Position numbers and translations under genes: made by a program | Shown: one piece after another, positions 10,931 through 23,504 of the stretch | Layout of the letters: each line of letters begins with the position of its first letter | Position numbering within the stretch: the first letter of the stretch is position 1 | Notes under the pieces: model-generated | The model's database searches: none | What the model was told of the DNA's origin: nothing | What the model saw: only the letters and a program-made list of their open reading frames with translations | Assembly (NCBI RefSeq): GCF_051622035.1 | Contig: NC_135358.1 | Span: forward strand, 11,538,001 to 11,602,000 | DNA length: 64,000 nucleotides | From: Arctopsyche grandis | Lineage: Eukaryota > Arthropoda > Insecta > Trichoptera > Hydropsychidae | Reading direction: 5' to 3'

Positions 10931-12950
10931 CACATTGTCCGCCGAAATTCTCGTTTTTCTTTGTTTTTACTTTATTTTTTATTTGTGTATTTTTGATTCG
11001 GAAAATTAAGTTAATTTTCCGATTTTTTCTCAGTTTAATTTATTTTGGTGTTTCAATCATCCTTTAAGCACTTTTTTATATGATATTCTTAAGAAATTTG
11101 TCATTACTGATATGCATTTTTCAAATTTCAGACCACCATAAACCAATTTATTTTTTTTTTTTAAATACAAAAACCTTGTAAAAACAAACAGCATTACAAC
11201 GTACATACATTTATGAACATATATATGTATTTATTTAACGTTTACATTTAAAAAGTTTATAAAGATTAGTAACAGATGATTGTCCCAACCTTTTTTGCTG
11301 ACTTTTTCAATATTTTTAGGGCTAAAGTGAAAACGCTAATCTGTGGTATATTCGCTTCTTCACCTTCATTGGTATTCATTGTTTTTTTTTCAATTTTTGA
11401 TATGTTTTGTAATATTATATTTTTATTTGTATTTGTTATTTTTTTTTGTCTCACTATACTGCTTTCTTGTTTATATATTATTATGTATGTGTGCCAATTT
11501 AAATAAATAAATAATAATAATGAAGAAAAAAAATAACAACAAAGAAAAGAATTGAATAATTATATGTGATATACACATGTACATACATATGTATTACTAA
11601 CAAAAATGTTCAAACAATAGAAATTTATAACATGAAAAGGGACAGCAAAAAGAATGAATATGAGAAGTAATATTGTTAAAAAAAGAGCAAGATAAAAATA
11701 AACTATATAAAAAGTAATTACTAGTAGAGATTGGTAAAGGTAGAACAGGGATTAATTTGAAATAATGATGAATTACGGAAGGATTGGATTGGACATTGGA
11801 ATAGGATCCTAACACATAAATAAGGGCTATCAATTTTATAATTCAAAAACTTAAACAAAAATCATAAATTTTCCTCCTAGACTGTAAGGAAATGAAATGA
11901 TCATTGTAATTCTTCACAATGATCTAGAATTGCAGTTGGAATGGAATTTTTTATTTACGCGTCTAAATATTATTGACATATACGTGATAGAAAGGATTCA
12001 GTACTAGCAAATTCCAGATGACTTCTTACAAATGAATTGATAAGCAACTCAACAGATTAAATATTACATCATAACATATTTTCAACATTAGCATTTCGTA
12101 GAATTTTATCAAAAATTTAGAATTATATATATGTATATATTTTCTTTATACATATATAAAAAGTATCTCCACTTTCTATCACGCATTCTTTTATAGATCC
12201 ATCGATATGGTATTACATACGTAATAACTATTTATAATACACTATTTTAAACGGACGTTAAGTAATTTCAAATATGATACATTTATGCAAACAAGCAAAA
12301 TCAAATGCAATATATTGAATGATTGCAGAAGTTTATGATCGATTTTCATTATGAAGGTTGACGCTTTTTAACAGAGAACAGGCAATAATTTTATGAAGAT
12401 TAATTACTTATATAGATCATATGTAATTTAGGGATTCCAAAAATATCGACATTTGCCACTACCGATACTACCAATGCAACGAAATTTAATCAACTCTCTA
12501 CTTGTAGATTAATTGTCGGTAAATCATTAATAATTTAATCATCTTCCTACAGTCCATCCTGTAGAAAAACACTTAAGTAAAATGCACATGCTGTCCCTTA
12601 CACCGCCTCTCGACCAATAGCATTTCTTGTGTCTTCCGCGGATATACTATGTATATTTTTAATAATTACTTTCTTAATTAATAAATAACATGTTTTGTCC
12701 TTCTACACCGCGAGAAAAACGTTCAGCTAGTGTCAATAAGAAAGTAAATAAATTTTTGTGTGCTCTACTTTGATGGCTTTTTATTTGAACGGGATAGTTT
12801 TTTTTGTTTAAATATTATGTTTATATTCAAATAATTGTAAACACAGTAATAAATCATGTTAATAGTCTCAGATATAAGTACAATGTTTTCGGAATACTAA
12901 ATCTTTGATTTTAAATTTATGATATACCTAGTGGTTCCTTTCAATATTAG
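10931..12950. other. AT-rich intergenic DNA, no gene seen
   Basis: T-rich and A-rich blocks with no recognisable coding sequence. The open frames are short and of low complexity. Confidence 0.5.
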
Positions 12951-12954
12951 TATA

Positions 12955-14045
12955 TTTTACTAATATTTTTACCTAAATCGGAAGTAGTGTTTTTACTCTA
13001 GAGGATCGAGGATTTTTATGTTTTTCTTAGAAACCTTAATACTGTTGCGTAGGGGTGGGTGGAGGATCCAAGTCAAAAGCCAACAGTCGTTTCACAGCAT
13101 TTATTGATGATTAAGGAGTTACACACACTGTCACTGCTCCGTCCAGAATGACTTATATCGCCTACGTACCGCCTTATAAAGGGTAGATCTCTCAGGACGC
13201 CTAATCTGTTTACCTGTTGTATAGTCACGTATTCGGATATGTATTTCCAAGACAATGGGTCTTCCCGTACCGATTCTGAGAAATAACTAATAACGGTCAT
13301 TGTTTAGCCTAAATGCACTTAGAGTCCAGATATAATCTTTGGAAGTAAGTGCATGCATTTAGTTAACCGATAACAGATATCCGTTGGTCTAAGTACAACT
13401 CGCTCAATCCACGGCGTACGTAACAATACCAAGCTTAATACCAAGTTATGTATAAAATTTGGTAAGCATCCGTCAACCAGAAGTGGCAGTTTACTCTTGT
13501 TCGATTTTTCTTCCACTATTTTTTTCGACCCTTAAAGATATGTGGTCTTCACGAAAAAAATCAAGTATAATTATTGTATCAATGTGATGAAAAAAAAAAA
13601 AAATACTAAATTTAATAAACCGGAAGTGGGATTTTTTCTTCTAAGAAATGTCAAAAATGTTGTGCCCACTATTCTGCTCACACCCCTGAACGTATCAAGC
13701 TGAAAATTTATATTTGTATTCTCTATGTACTAACTTAGAGCTGATAAGGTGTTGTTTAGAATTCGTAAACCGAAAGTAGTATTTTATTTTTAAATATATT
13801 TAATTATTTTATTTTGACCTTTTAAATTATTTGAATCTTTTTGATATTTACTGTGTATAATACTGATAGTGATTTAAATTTATAAAAAAAATTGAACGAA
13901 ATCCAACAACCGGAACTTTTGTCTTATGCAAGTTTCCATACATTTGCGCTCAATTTGTATCGAAAATGCTGTCATAGGTATTAATATTTCATAATGCTGT
14001 CTGTAAGTGTGAATGAATAGATAAAGTCATGGGTTAATCACACCC
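12955..14045 (-). repeat. Unclassified interspersed repeat with CACTTCCGGTT blocks (copy 1)
   Basis: On the minus strand this is a copy of the element seen on the plus strand at about 46546-48020. Shared blocks include the ACCCATGACTTTATC end, a block running GACAGCATTTTCGATACAAA into TTGAGCGCAAATG, repeated CACTTCCGGTT motifs, and GGATGCTTACCAAATTTTAT. No protein could be recognised in either copy. It may be the untranslated part of a retrotransposon. Confidence 0.75.
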
Positions 14046-14519
14046 GAATTTTTTTATATACATATATATATATATATACATATATATATATTGAATATAG
14101 AATGTACATAAGAACACGATCGTTTAAAAGGATAGTTTCCGAAATATTCGCATCTAACCGCTCTGCATGTTCTGATGTGGCGTCCGCAAGATTGCACTTT
14201 ATTGGAATACTGGTGTGACGTGGCGTTTCTGGTTTAAGGTTTTGGCCGGTTGAAACTTGAGCCAAATGTTTAAATGTTCTACTATCTTCAAACCGCATAT
14301 AATGTTAATCGAAATCTCGACTTTAAACTTTAAGCTGAATATATACTTAAAACTTGACTTAACTTACTAAGTTTGCGAAAATTTATCGAAATTCAGTCAA
14401 TCGAGAGCTCGATTGATGCTTCTATGTTTACAACATAGAATATGTTTACAAGCATATAACAATTTTACATTTAAAAGCATCTTGTCTATAAGAGGAATGC
14501 ACATTATTAATGATAACTA

Positions 14520-14665
14520 CTAGATTTTGAGTTGAAGATTCAATTTTTCTCATAAACGAGAAAATTTTCTCATAAACGAGAAAGCAACAAAAATCATTCA
14601 TATTCAAATTTAGTGGGTCAAATTTAGTGAAGATTGAATATGAGATAGTGTGAAAAAACTAACTG
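14520..14665. repeat. Unclassified repeat, GTGGGTCAAATTTAGT family (fragment 1)
   Basis: Shares the sequence around AACAAAAATCATTCATATTC, AAATTTAGTGGGTCAAATTT and AGTGAAGATTG with the block at 24640-24890. It also contains a tandem duplicate of TTCTCATAAACGAGAAA. Family unknown. Confidence 0.6.
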
Positions 14666-14867
14666 TTTAACTACATACATATATAACCAGTGAAGTTAAT
14701 TAGAGGCGAGGTCAGCTGGTGCTTCTGATAGCTAGCTGTCATCATGATGATCTGACAGTCGATTCTGCTGAATTCCTCAAGCGTTATATCATGCTTACTT
14801 TAATTCGAGCTAGCCCCCTATGTTGTTGAAATAATTAAATAAATAAAATATCAAAGCGGTCGGAAGA

Positions 14868-15143
14868 TTGAAATTAGTTCAAATCAGCTCACAAATATTG
14901 CACCATGTACACACAGTTTCACAGTCAGTGAAACTAATACAATAATTACGAGAAATAGGACTAGGTTGCCGCATTGTTGTAACCGTTTCAATGAAATTAG
15001 ATAAATTGGTAAACTCAGATAGGAAACGATTTACCTTAGAGTCACATATCCGAAGTCTGGCCAGCAGCACAGCCAAGGGTTGAACCCGTTACCACATAAT
15101 TAAAAGCATTGTATGCTAACCATTGATCTATGCTGCTGGTTAT
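14868..15143 (-). mobile_element. tRNA-derived SINE (minus orientation)
   Basis: On the minus strand it begins CCAGCAGCATAGATCAATGG. A B-box-like GGGTTCAACCCTTGG follows, then the family body TGGCCAGACTTCGGATATGT and the GTTTCCTATCTGAGTTTACC block. It belongs to the same SINE family as the copies at 18.4, 30.2 and 59.9 kb. The 3' tail is diverged. Confidence 0.8.
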
Positions 15144-15354
15144 ATGTACTTTAATGAATTGGCTAGTATCTTTGCTTACTCTGTCGATTACCATACAGAA
15201 TCGACATCGTCAAATATTCATCTTGTCTACATTTCCTTGTATTCTTTGAATGTATTTTTTTTTGCATTTTATTTTCTAAAATTTTTTAAAAAGTCCTGTC
15301 CCAAAACTGTCATATTTTCTTCCAACCACTGTAATGTGTGTACGTATTTTCTCT

Positions 15355-15790
15355 TGGTGAACTAAAAAAGGCCCCGTCACGACCGCGCGTTTCGCAATTT
15401 CGCGGACGATTCCCCACTAGGCCTGAAACGCAGGGAGGGTTGAAGGGGATGCTGCGGCTCGGGGACATCTTTACGGCTGGGGTTTATTTTACCCGGCCGT
15501 GCAATGGTCGCCGACTTCATCTTTATTTCCTTTTGTCTTTTTTCTCTGGCGCCCATTGTAACCGCTTATTATACACGTGTCGGGACGGACCTGCGTGCCC
15601 TTTTGTGCCACAATCCCACCCACCATGAACCACCATTATATTCCCCTATTCTACATTTCAGAGTGGCGTACAATGAGTTTCACGATTTAAAATTGTGTCA
15701 TGCTGGAAATTAAAAGTCCGCCCACTGTGTAATGATAACGATTACAATCTCAGATGTATTGCACGATCAGCGGAAAAGCGATAGTGTACG
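15355..15790. other. GC-richer unique island
   Basis: About 430 bases of high complexity, with pyrimidine-rich tracts and sharp borders to AT-rich DNA. An open frame of 96 codons on the plus strand has no recognisable motif. Candidate conserved non-coding element. The next stretch to 16060 is AT-rich with nothing recognised. Confidence 0.35.
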
Positions 15791-16064
15791 CACTTTTCTA
15801 ATGTGATTTAATGATTAAAACAAATTAGATTTCAATTCAAACTTGCATGTATGTATTTCATAATACCATTATTTTTAATCGGCTGAAATAAAGATATAAT
15901 TGTTTGCATCAATAAAAAATCCCACATCAAACAAATCAAAAATATTTTGATTACGTATCATATGCTATACTATATGTAGTATGTATAGCACATTCGATAT
16001 CTGTAATACATTTATAAAGTGTAATTATTCAAAAAAATATAATAAAATATGTAAATAGATATAT

Positions 16065-16345
16065 TAGGCCAGAGCGAAATATACAACTTTTAGATTTTCA
16101 ACAATGGACCTGCGATTGAAAACTTCTGAATGTTTTGTACCTCCACCTATTGATTTATCTCTACAAAATTTTTGAAAAAATAGGTTTTTTATCATATATC
16201 TCTTTTTTGAGAACAGTTTAAATTTTAAGTATTTTTGAAAAATATAAACAATAAAGAGTCATCTATTTCAGTTTAAATGAGTCGATTTTGATTAGTTTTG
16301 GCTGATATACGAGATTTCAAAGTCACCGATTCGCTTGGTGCCTAA
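16065..16345. repeat. Unclassified repeat (copy 1, related to 20885-21160)
   Basis: Shares with 20885-21160 the ordered blocks AGAGYGAAATA, GGATTTTCA/AGATTTTCAAC, AAATTTTTGAAAAARTAGGTT, TATCTCTTTTTT and a GTCATCTATTTCAGTTTAAATGAG-like tail. No coding potential. It could be a small DNA transposon or a retrotransposon tail. Confidence 0.55.
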
Positions 16346-16919
16346 TGATTGTATGGCGGGAGCGTTTATTTTTCAGAAAATCATAATTTTTAGAAAATCA
16401 TGTTCCCGTGGTTATTTTGAAAATAAAACTCGTTGAGAGATTTCTTAGGTATGTATATATTTATATATAATCTGAACATAAAAAATGCCGAAAAAATTTT
16501 TGTAGTATAATTTAAATAGTGTTTTCTAAAAAAGTAGAAATGTTTATGAAAAAAAACCACTTTTTCAAAATTTTCGTTGTAATAAATCCGTGATTGTTGA
16601 CACAGGACATTGTTTTAAGTCAATGTTTTTTATTTAACGTTTCTTGATACCACGCACGTTTTCCACTAGGTGCATCGATAAAAGTCCAATATTCGCATTT
16701 TGCCTCAGATCTAATGTACGTATAATATATACATATGTATTTGTGGATAGTTATATTTCAATTTTAAATCAACTATTTCAGCGATAGATCAAAACAATGA
16801 TGTGATATTAATAAATTGTTTGATAAAGCAATCAATCGACCGATTTCTGTTGATTCGTATAACAATTTGGATGAGGATGCTATATTTAAATCTGGCAGAA
16901 AATTATTTTAATTTTATTT

Positions 16920-17590
16920 GCCCTGTTTTAAAACTCATTAAGGAACAGAGAATGTAAGTGAAATTCCATTGCGGCTACAGTGAAATTTGAAAGACAAGCG
17001 CATCATGCTCCGCGTAAATTAGAAATCAAAATTTCATGGGAATTTGAAGGGTATCCTTTTCACGTCTCAGAATAGTGCCTAAGGATCCTGTTAACATTTT
17101 CGGGAACCGTTGTTCCGGCAGTGCCATAAAACAGCTTTGCCGTAAGGTCGTAAAGGACCCGAGTGTTAAGCGCTTTGTCTCCCTGGCAACCTTTGTCCTT
17201 TGATGGAAATCTTCTGAAACCACTCGCAAACCAAATTAATAACCGAAAACTTTTCACACGAAGAAAAACTAGGTGTCAGTCTTGATTAATTTCTTCCATC
17301 TTCAAGATCGATCGAAGGTGAAGTATCGATACTGAGATTACGCTTGTTTTTGCTATCGATTACTTATGTTCAAGCAATTATACAATTCGACTGATATACA
17401 TACATAAGGTTAACGGTACGCGAGGGAAACGTTAAGTCATAGCAGTTTGCCCTTCCGGTTGACAATAAGGGCCTCGGGCCAATTACCCATAAGATTGTCA
17501 AGTCTGTAGGCATTGTCGCTCAATTAATTTTACGATCGAAACCATTAGCTTGTACGGCCCTGGGGGTATGATCTTCCGTGACGAAAAGCG
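16920..17590. other. Two GC-richer unique islands
   Basis: Blocks at about 16920-17240 and 17405-17590 stand out from the AT-rich flanks. They contain no recognised transposon or protein. The second includes CTCAATTAATTTTACGATCG, which holds a TAATTAAT-type homeodomain core. Candidate cis-regulatory DNA. Confidence 0.35.
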
Positions 17591-17764
17591 TTTGTTTATA
17601 CGGTCTAAATTAGCGTGCTGTGTAAAATAATTACTGTACCATACACGAACATACGTGTATCCGAATTCCAAAAATAGTTTATGGAAGATTATCGAAATGG
17701 TGACTAAAAAATTCAATAGAATTTGAAATTTTTATGCTATCAATATTGTATCTACCAACTTATC

Positions 17765-18100
17765 TACTCTGAAGACCAGGATGATCAGCCGCATCGAAGC
17801 TTTTGAGATGTGGGTCTACAGGCGTATGCTGAAAATCCCGTGGACCAAAAAAATATCAAATGATGCTGTCCTTGGCATGATAGGGAGAGGCAGAGAACTT
17901 GTTTCTGTCATCAAGCGGAGAAAGATGGAGTACCTCGGACTCATAATACCACGGGGAAAATAGAAGGTAAAAAATGGATTGGCAGGAAACAGTTTTCTTG
18001 GCTTCGAAACATGCGCCGAACCGATGAAAGCCAATGCGGATATCTTCAAATAATCGACGAGGTGGTCTCCAACGTCCGGATGCGGACAGGGCATTGAGAA
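17765..18100 (+). mobile_element. Non-LTR retrotransposon ORF2 C-terminal relic
   Basis: The plus strand encodes RIEAFEMWVYRRMLKIPWTK, RKMEYLGLIIPRG and, in other frames, KNGLAGNSFLG (cf. RKWIGRKQFSWLRN) and SNVRMRTGH. This is the well-known C-terminal segment of endonuclease-reverse transcriptase proteins of RTE/Jockey-like insect elements. The frame is broken by a stop at 17961-17963 and by shifts. No catalytic core is present. Confidence 0.9.
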
Positions 18101-18136
18101 GAAGAAGATGTATATTTTATTTTTATTTTTATTTAC

Positions 18137-18398
18137 ATAGATTTATACCAGGAAAGCCTAACAGGTAAACCCCAATGCGCCTACCTAGGCAATTATTATA
18201 CAATCATTGCATCATTTTTATTACATCAATCACTGAATTAACCATTAATTAATTATATTTTTAGAACATTAAATTAACTATGAATTAATTAATAAATTAG
18301 ATTTCTACATATTGTGCATAAATCAAATTCAGATATTGGTGACATAGTGGGTAGGGAAAGGTTTTTGCTAATTTTATAGAGGAACCGTTTCAATAATA
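18137..18398 (-). mobile_element. SINE, 5'-truncated, minus orientation
   Basis: On the minus strand this is the body and 3' tail of the tRNA-SINE family. The tail has the AGGCGCATTGGGGTTTACCT motif and the CCTGGTATAAAT end, followed by (TAAAAA)-type target-side DNA. The tRNA-like head is missing because the copy abuts the next SINE. Confidence 0.75.
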
Positions 18399-19055
<657 letters not shown>

Positions 19056-19220
19056 TATGTACATATTTTGTATGTTGATGTTAAATATTCTAAAGTACAT
19101 AGACGGTCTCCTTCGAATATTATTTGATTTATATAACTTTTTGGCATACTATTTTTGGCACGGCTGTAAAATAAATTACACGACATATGTCAAAACGAGA
19201 TTAAATTTCAAATTAACATC

Positions 19221-19648
19221 TCTAAAATAGCTCGCACGATAGATTGGTTGACGTCAAATTTGACATTTCTGTGAAATCATAACCAGTTACATTTTCACTG
19301 AGTATAGTTCAGTGAAATCATATACAATTAAATTTTCACTGGCCCCTATCAGTGAAATTATAATTTTTGACAGTTGGATGATAGCGCGTCGCCCCGCCCC
19401 TGTCCATTCCCACTCTCCTCATGGTCCACACATCGTATTATCCATCCAAACACATCGTAATATCTTAGCAGCCAAAACTTATTTATTTAAATGTTAGATT
19501 AGGTTAGATTAAGTTATGGTTGGTTTTATTCATTTAAGATTAGATTGCTAGTTTTATTCATTTAAGATTAGATTGTTACTGGCAGCCCATTTTACGTTTA
19601 ATTTGCCGGGCGGACACCGAATCTGTCGTGCGAGCTATTTTAGAGAGG
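19221..19648. mobile_element. MITE with 26-bp terminal inverted repeats
   Basis: The ends are inverted copies: CTCTAAAATAGCTCGCACGA then TAGATT on the left, and its complement (with CAGATT) on the right. The 430-base interior has no coding sequence. It contains two repeats of ATTCATTTAAGATTAGATTG and several GTGAAATCATA motifs. A non-autonomous DNA transposon is the simplest reading. I could not settle the target-site duplication or the superfamily. Confidence 0.75.
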
Positions 19649-20009
19649 GGCACTTTTTTATTTTTATGGTAAAATGTTTTGAGATAGTCATTCGCATATA
19701 ATGTCGTGATAAATACCTAATTTTTCTGGAAATAGGGCTATTTTGCCGGGCCTATAAATGGTACCCTAACTTTTTACTTTATCTATGTACGTAGTAACAA
19801 TAGATGAAGTTTTGTGATCATATTATATTTTTTATATTATTTTATGTATTATTATTATTATATATGTTTGTATTAAAATTATTTCTGTACTAAAATCGTT
19901 TACAAAATAATATGAAGTTTGTATGTTTGGATTCACGTAGGGAAGTTTTCGCCGAAGTGCGGTTCATCAGATGCGAAATGTATAATATATTTCGAAGCAG
20001 GGAACGTTC

Positions 20010-20336
20010 ATGCAATTTACTTTGATATTCGCAAAATATTTTCCGGAAGCGGAAGGCCTCTCGCATATTAAAATAGGAATGAAAAAAATGTTCTCCGCCG
20101 AAATTCGTAATGAAACCCAAAAAGATATGCCTTTGTACTTTAGTCAACGTGAAAATTTAATACTCGTTCGTCGTCTTCAATATCAAACACGCATAGTTTA
20201 CATTTCGATGGATGAATTGTTAAAAAACGGGGAAAAGCGGCGGAAACTCTCTGAAAATTATAAACCTAATGGATTGAACGAATTTCAATGTGCGTCCTCT
20301 TCTGTAGTTATTTCGAATGAGTTGGCTTCAAATTGA
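20010..20336 (+). CDS. Hypothetical 108-residue ORF, not recognised
   Basis: An ATG-started frame of 108 codons with mixed, plausible amino-acid composition (charged and aromatic residues, no repeats). The in-frame stop upstream lies about 30 bases before the ATG. No signal peptide, membrane segment or known motif is visible. A central stretch reads KKMFSAEIRNETQKDMPLYF. No neighbouring exon was found. The surrounding 19.9-20.35 kb region is GC-richer than average. It could be a chance frame, an exon of a transposon protein, or a fragment of an unknown gene. Confidence 0.25.
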   Translation: MQFTLIFAKYFPEAEGLSHIKIGMKKMFSAEIRNETQKDMPLYFSQRENLILVRRLQYQTRIVYISMDELLKNGEKRRKLSENYKPNGLNEFQCASSSVVISNELASN

Positions 20337-20484
20337 CTCGCTCGCCTGCGCTCACTTTGCTCGTCCAAACGTAAACGTATTTAATCAAGTAATATTAAAT
20401 GTATTTCAATTTTTTTTTTTTTGAGATGTAGCTTCTAATGGAATCACATGCTTCACTTAGCTCTTACCGTCTTCGCTTTTCCGG

Positions 20485-20725
20485 CACTCATATAAAATGA
20501 ATAAAAAAATAATGTGATCGAAAGCGTCGACTTTCCCCAGCGGAACTGTGAGGTTTGGGAAACCGCGTGGTGGGTAAACCGGAAGTCCAAGTTGGCGTGG
20601 AAATTCTTCGACTTGTTGCCGACATAGTTGCTTGTTGTGCAGTTGCTGCTTGCATTCTGGGTAAATGTTGGTTTAACTCGACTGGCGCTGACTCAACCAC
20701 TTTAATTATTATTCTCAGTGTGAGA
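20485..20725. other. GC-richer unique island
   Basis: About 240 bases of complex sequence with no recognised coding or transposon content. Candidate conserved non-coding element. Confidence 0.3.
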
Positions 20726-20884
20726 TCAAAATAACAGTGAGATAAGTCTGCTTGCTACCGTTAATAAATAAATAAATTAATCTTTGTAATCAAATTGAAA
20801 TATGTTAATCAATTTACTGTAATATTTTAAAGATTTTCCAAATACATTTCATAGTTTCATCAACATATGTATGTATGTACGTAC

Positions 20885-21160
20885 ATTAAGACTAGAGTGA
20901 AATACCCGAATTTTGGATTTTCATCGATATACCTAGTAAAAAACTTGAATTGTATCAAAGGAATGTTAAATAAATAAATGTATTGATTATAAATAATATA
21001 CTGTGTCTCAATCCAATCAAATAATCTCGATAAAATTTTTGAAAAAGTAGGTTGTTTTTCATTTATCTCTTTTTTTAGTAGAACGGTTTCGATTTTTCCA
21101 TTATTTACACTTAAATAAACACTTAATAATCACCTATTGGAGCTTATTTAGGTCAATTAT
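20885..21160. repeat. Unclassified repeat (copy 2, related to 16065-16345)
   Basis: Same ordered blocks as the copy at 16.1 kb (GAGTGAAATAC, TTTTGGATTTTCA, AAATTTTTGAAAAAGTAGGT, TTTATCTCTTTTTT, AATCACCTATTGGAGC). An inserted AATAAATAAATG segment lies in between. Confidence 0.55.
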
Positions 21161-21417
21161 TTTTATTTTATTTATTTTTCAAATTAAATTAAGACCACAG
21201 TGACTTACGGTTCCACTATGGCCGGAAATAACAGATTTATATAAAATCATATTTAAAAAATTAGCAATTAATACATAAGCCATTATAATTGAAAGTGGCA
21301 TGAGTCCACTTTCCTTCATTTCGAACATTATCTCGAAAAACATTAAATATGATATGCATTTAATATTTAAAAATGCTGATAGCTTGTACGTTTATTCTGC
21401 TTTTCCAAGATTCTGGA

Positions 21418-21472
21418 CATATATTGGCCAGGAAGGCGCATTGGGTTTACCTGTTAGGACTTCTTAGTATAT
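21418..21472 (+). mobile_element. SINE 3'-tail fragment
   Basis: ATTGGCCAGGAAGGCGCATT followed by GGGTTTACCTGTTAGGACTT and a TAGTATA end. This is the terminal part of the SINE family. The rest of the copy is missing or unrecognisable. Confidence 0.75.
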
Positions 21473-21719
21473 CCTGTATATACATATGTATTTGATTTTG
21501 ATTTTTAAATGCTTTTTATTATTACGAAAATATGTTCACAATACATCTTATATCTATTTTAATAGCTACTGATCTACTGATCATTTTCTATTTTACAATT
21601 TAATTTAATTTGGTTAGTAATCACAGTATTATATTATTCTAATGCTAATCTAAAGCATAATAGGAAAAAGAGCTCAAAAACCTATTTACAATCCTTATAA
21701 ATGTTCATAATACATCTAA

Positions 21720-22310
21720 TACATAATATTAATTAAAGACTCTCTTAAGTCGATGACCTAAAGCAGATTGTGTTTAGGCAATCTGTGTGTTATACCTGAA
21801 GGGTATAGACATTTTGTTGTAATCACCGAGACTCTTCACAAGTGTGTTAGTATGGTTATTAGTGATTCTGTCATAGAATATACTGGTTAGTTTGTTAGTA
21901 ATGTCTGTAACAAACGGAATATTATATATGGCACGCAGTTTTTTCAGGTTAGTATATATGGGTGTATTATAAATTATTTTTATGGATTTATTTTGTATTA
22001 CTTGGAGCTTGGAAAGGCTAGTATTCGAGGCGTTATTCCATACAGGTGAAGCATAGGTTAATAATGGTAATATGAGCGCGCGATATAATTTTATTTTATT
22101 TAGCGTTGATAAAGAACTATGGCGATTAAATATTGGATATATTGAGGATATACCCCGCACCGCCTTGCATTCCGCTGCCTCAATGTGAGGTGCCCATCTC
22201 ATTCTTTTATCAAACGTTTGTTATTTAAGACGATACAATCGACCCTCAAATATAATATTACGATCACCCTTTATTAAGATCCGAATATTAAATTATGTGC
22301 ATCTACTCAA
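21720..22310 (-). mobile_element. Jockey-like retrotransposon ORF2 C-terminal relic
   Basis: A frame of 142 codons on the minus strand (21774-22202) reads RMRWAPHIEAAECKAVRGIS, then LNKIKLYRALILPLLTYASP, VWNNASNTSLSKLQVIQNKS and PIYTNLKKLRAIYNIPFVTD. This is the thumb/C-terminal region of Jockey-clade ORF2. Upstream codons EGRLYRLK and FDKRMRW continue the match (22203-22250) but are broken by stops. The frame closes at a stop followed by an untranslated tail related to 59540-59850 and 60240-60385. No RT catalytic core is in this fragment. Confidence 0.9.
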
Positions 22311-22313
22311 TAA

Positions 22314-22745
22314 TTTATTTATTTATTTAAAGTTTGGACCATTGTAGCATTACAGGTTTAATTCCTAATGCACCACAATGGTCAAAAATATAACAGAAAA
22401 GAAAATAAACAAAATAATAACTAAAGAAATTAGACATAACAAAAACAAAACATATATGTATATACACAAACAATTAATAATATTAATAATAATAATTACA
22501 AATTATAAAAAAAAACAACAACAAAGAAAGGAATGTATTATAAAAGAAAAGAGAGAAAGAAAAATAAATATAAACATGTGTTTATACATAGACAATAATA
22601 CATGTATACAAAATTGTAATAAAAAAAACAATAGCAATTATAGTAATGAAAGAACTTTATAGTTATTAAAATTAAAATAATAAAAAATACAAATACAGAA
22701 ATGTCATGCTCCTGCAGCCTGTTCCAATAAATAAAAACAGTGTCT
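22314..22745. repeat. Retrotransposon 3'-tail family with GCATTACAGG...CACAATGGTC block (copy 1)
   Basis: Begins with ATTTATTTATTTAAAG and TTTGGACCATTGTAGCATTA, then CCTAATGCACCACAATGGTC and AAAAATATAACAGAAAAGAA, followed by A-rich DNA. Related copies are at 58880, 59330 and 55230. The inverted repeat GACCATTGTGGC/GCCACAATGGTC is characteristic. It is probably the 3' untranslated region of a non-LTR element read on the minus strand. Confidence 0.7.
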
Positions 22746-23125
22746 TGATACACTCAAGGGCTATACATAAATCAAGTACTAAAACTGCCTTACACATGGA
22801 TATTGCTTTGTTATCTTAATTACTTTGTTGTTTAACCAAAATAATGTGATTTGTTAAAATTATCTTCTTATTATATAAATACTCATGTTAGTTCTATTGA
22901 ACTTCACTTTGTTAAACTGATTAAACTGTCATACTAGAAGCTTGTAATTGTAACTAGTAATTCGTGTTTTTGTTCGAGACTTGTATCATGCATCTCAAAA
23001 CATGTCTACAGAAAATTCGTTTACACAAATTGCTCTTTGAGAAATATGTATAATATAAACATTTGAGAATTAAGTTTATAATTTTTATCATCTTCTACTC
23101 GTCCCCGTAACAATATCTTCATTTA
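22746..23125. repeat. Unclassified repeat (related to 53500-53830)
   Basis: Shares ACACTCAAGGG, AATACTCATGTTA, TGTAATTGTAACTAGTAA-like and CTACTCGTCCCCGTAACAA with the block ending at about 53815. No coding content. Unknown element. Confidence 0.6.
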
Positions 23126-23504
23126 TACTTGAATTTACATATGTACATATGTATATACATAGGTAAACAATTGCAATTTAAGGGAAGGTTGCCATTGTTA
23201 GACTCCTTATGTTTATCAGTAACAAAATACATATGTATGTATTAAAAAATTTAAATATCCAAACGTACACATATTGATTTTCACAAATATACTCCTCTTT
23301 TAAAAACTTCTTATCATGGCCTCTTGAATGTTCAAATAACTAACTTAGTTGGAAAAATTCAATGATTGCGAAGTCGACTTTCAACGTTATTGCAACAACG
23401 TACTTAATATATTTTAAAAGTACGACTAGACGGTGCTGGAAAGGCCGCATGTGTGGACATGTAAGTTATTTATGTTACAACTTAAACTATTCTGTTTTGG
23501 ATAT

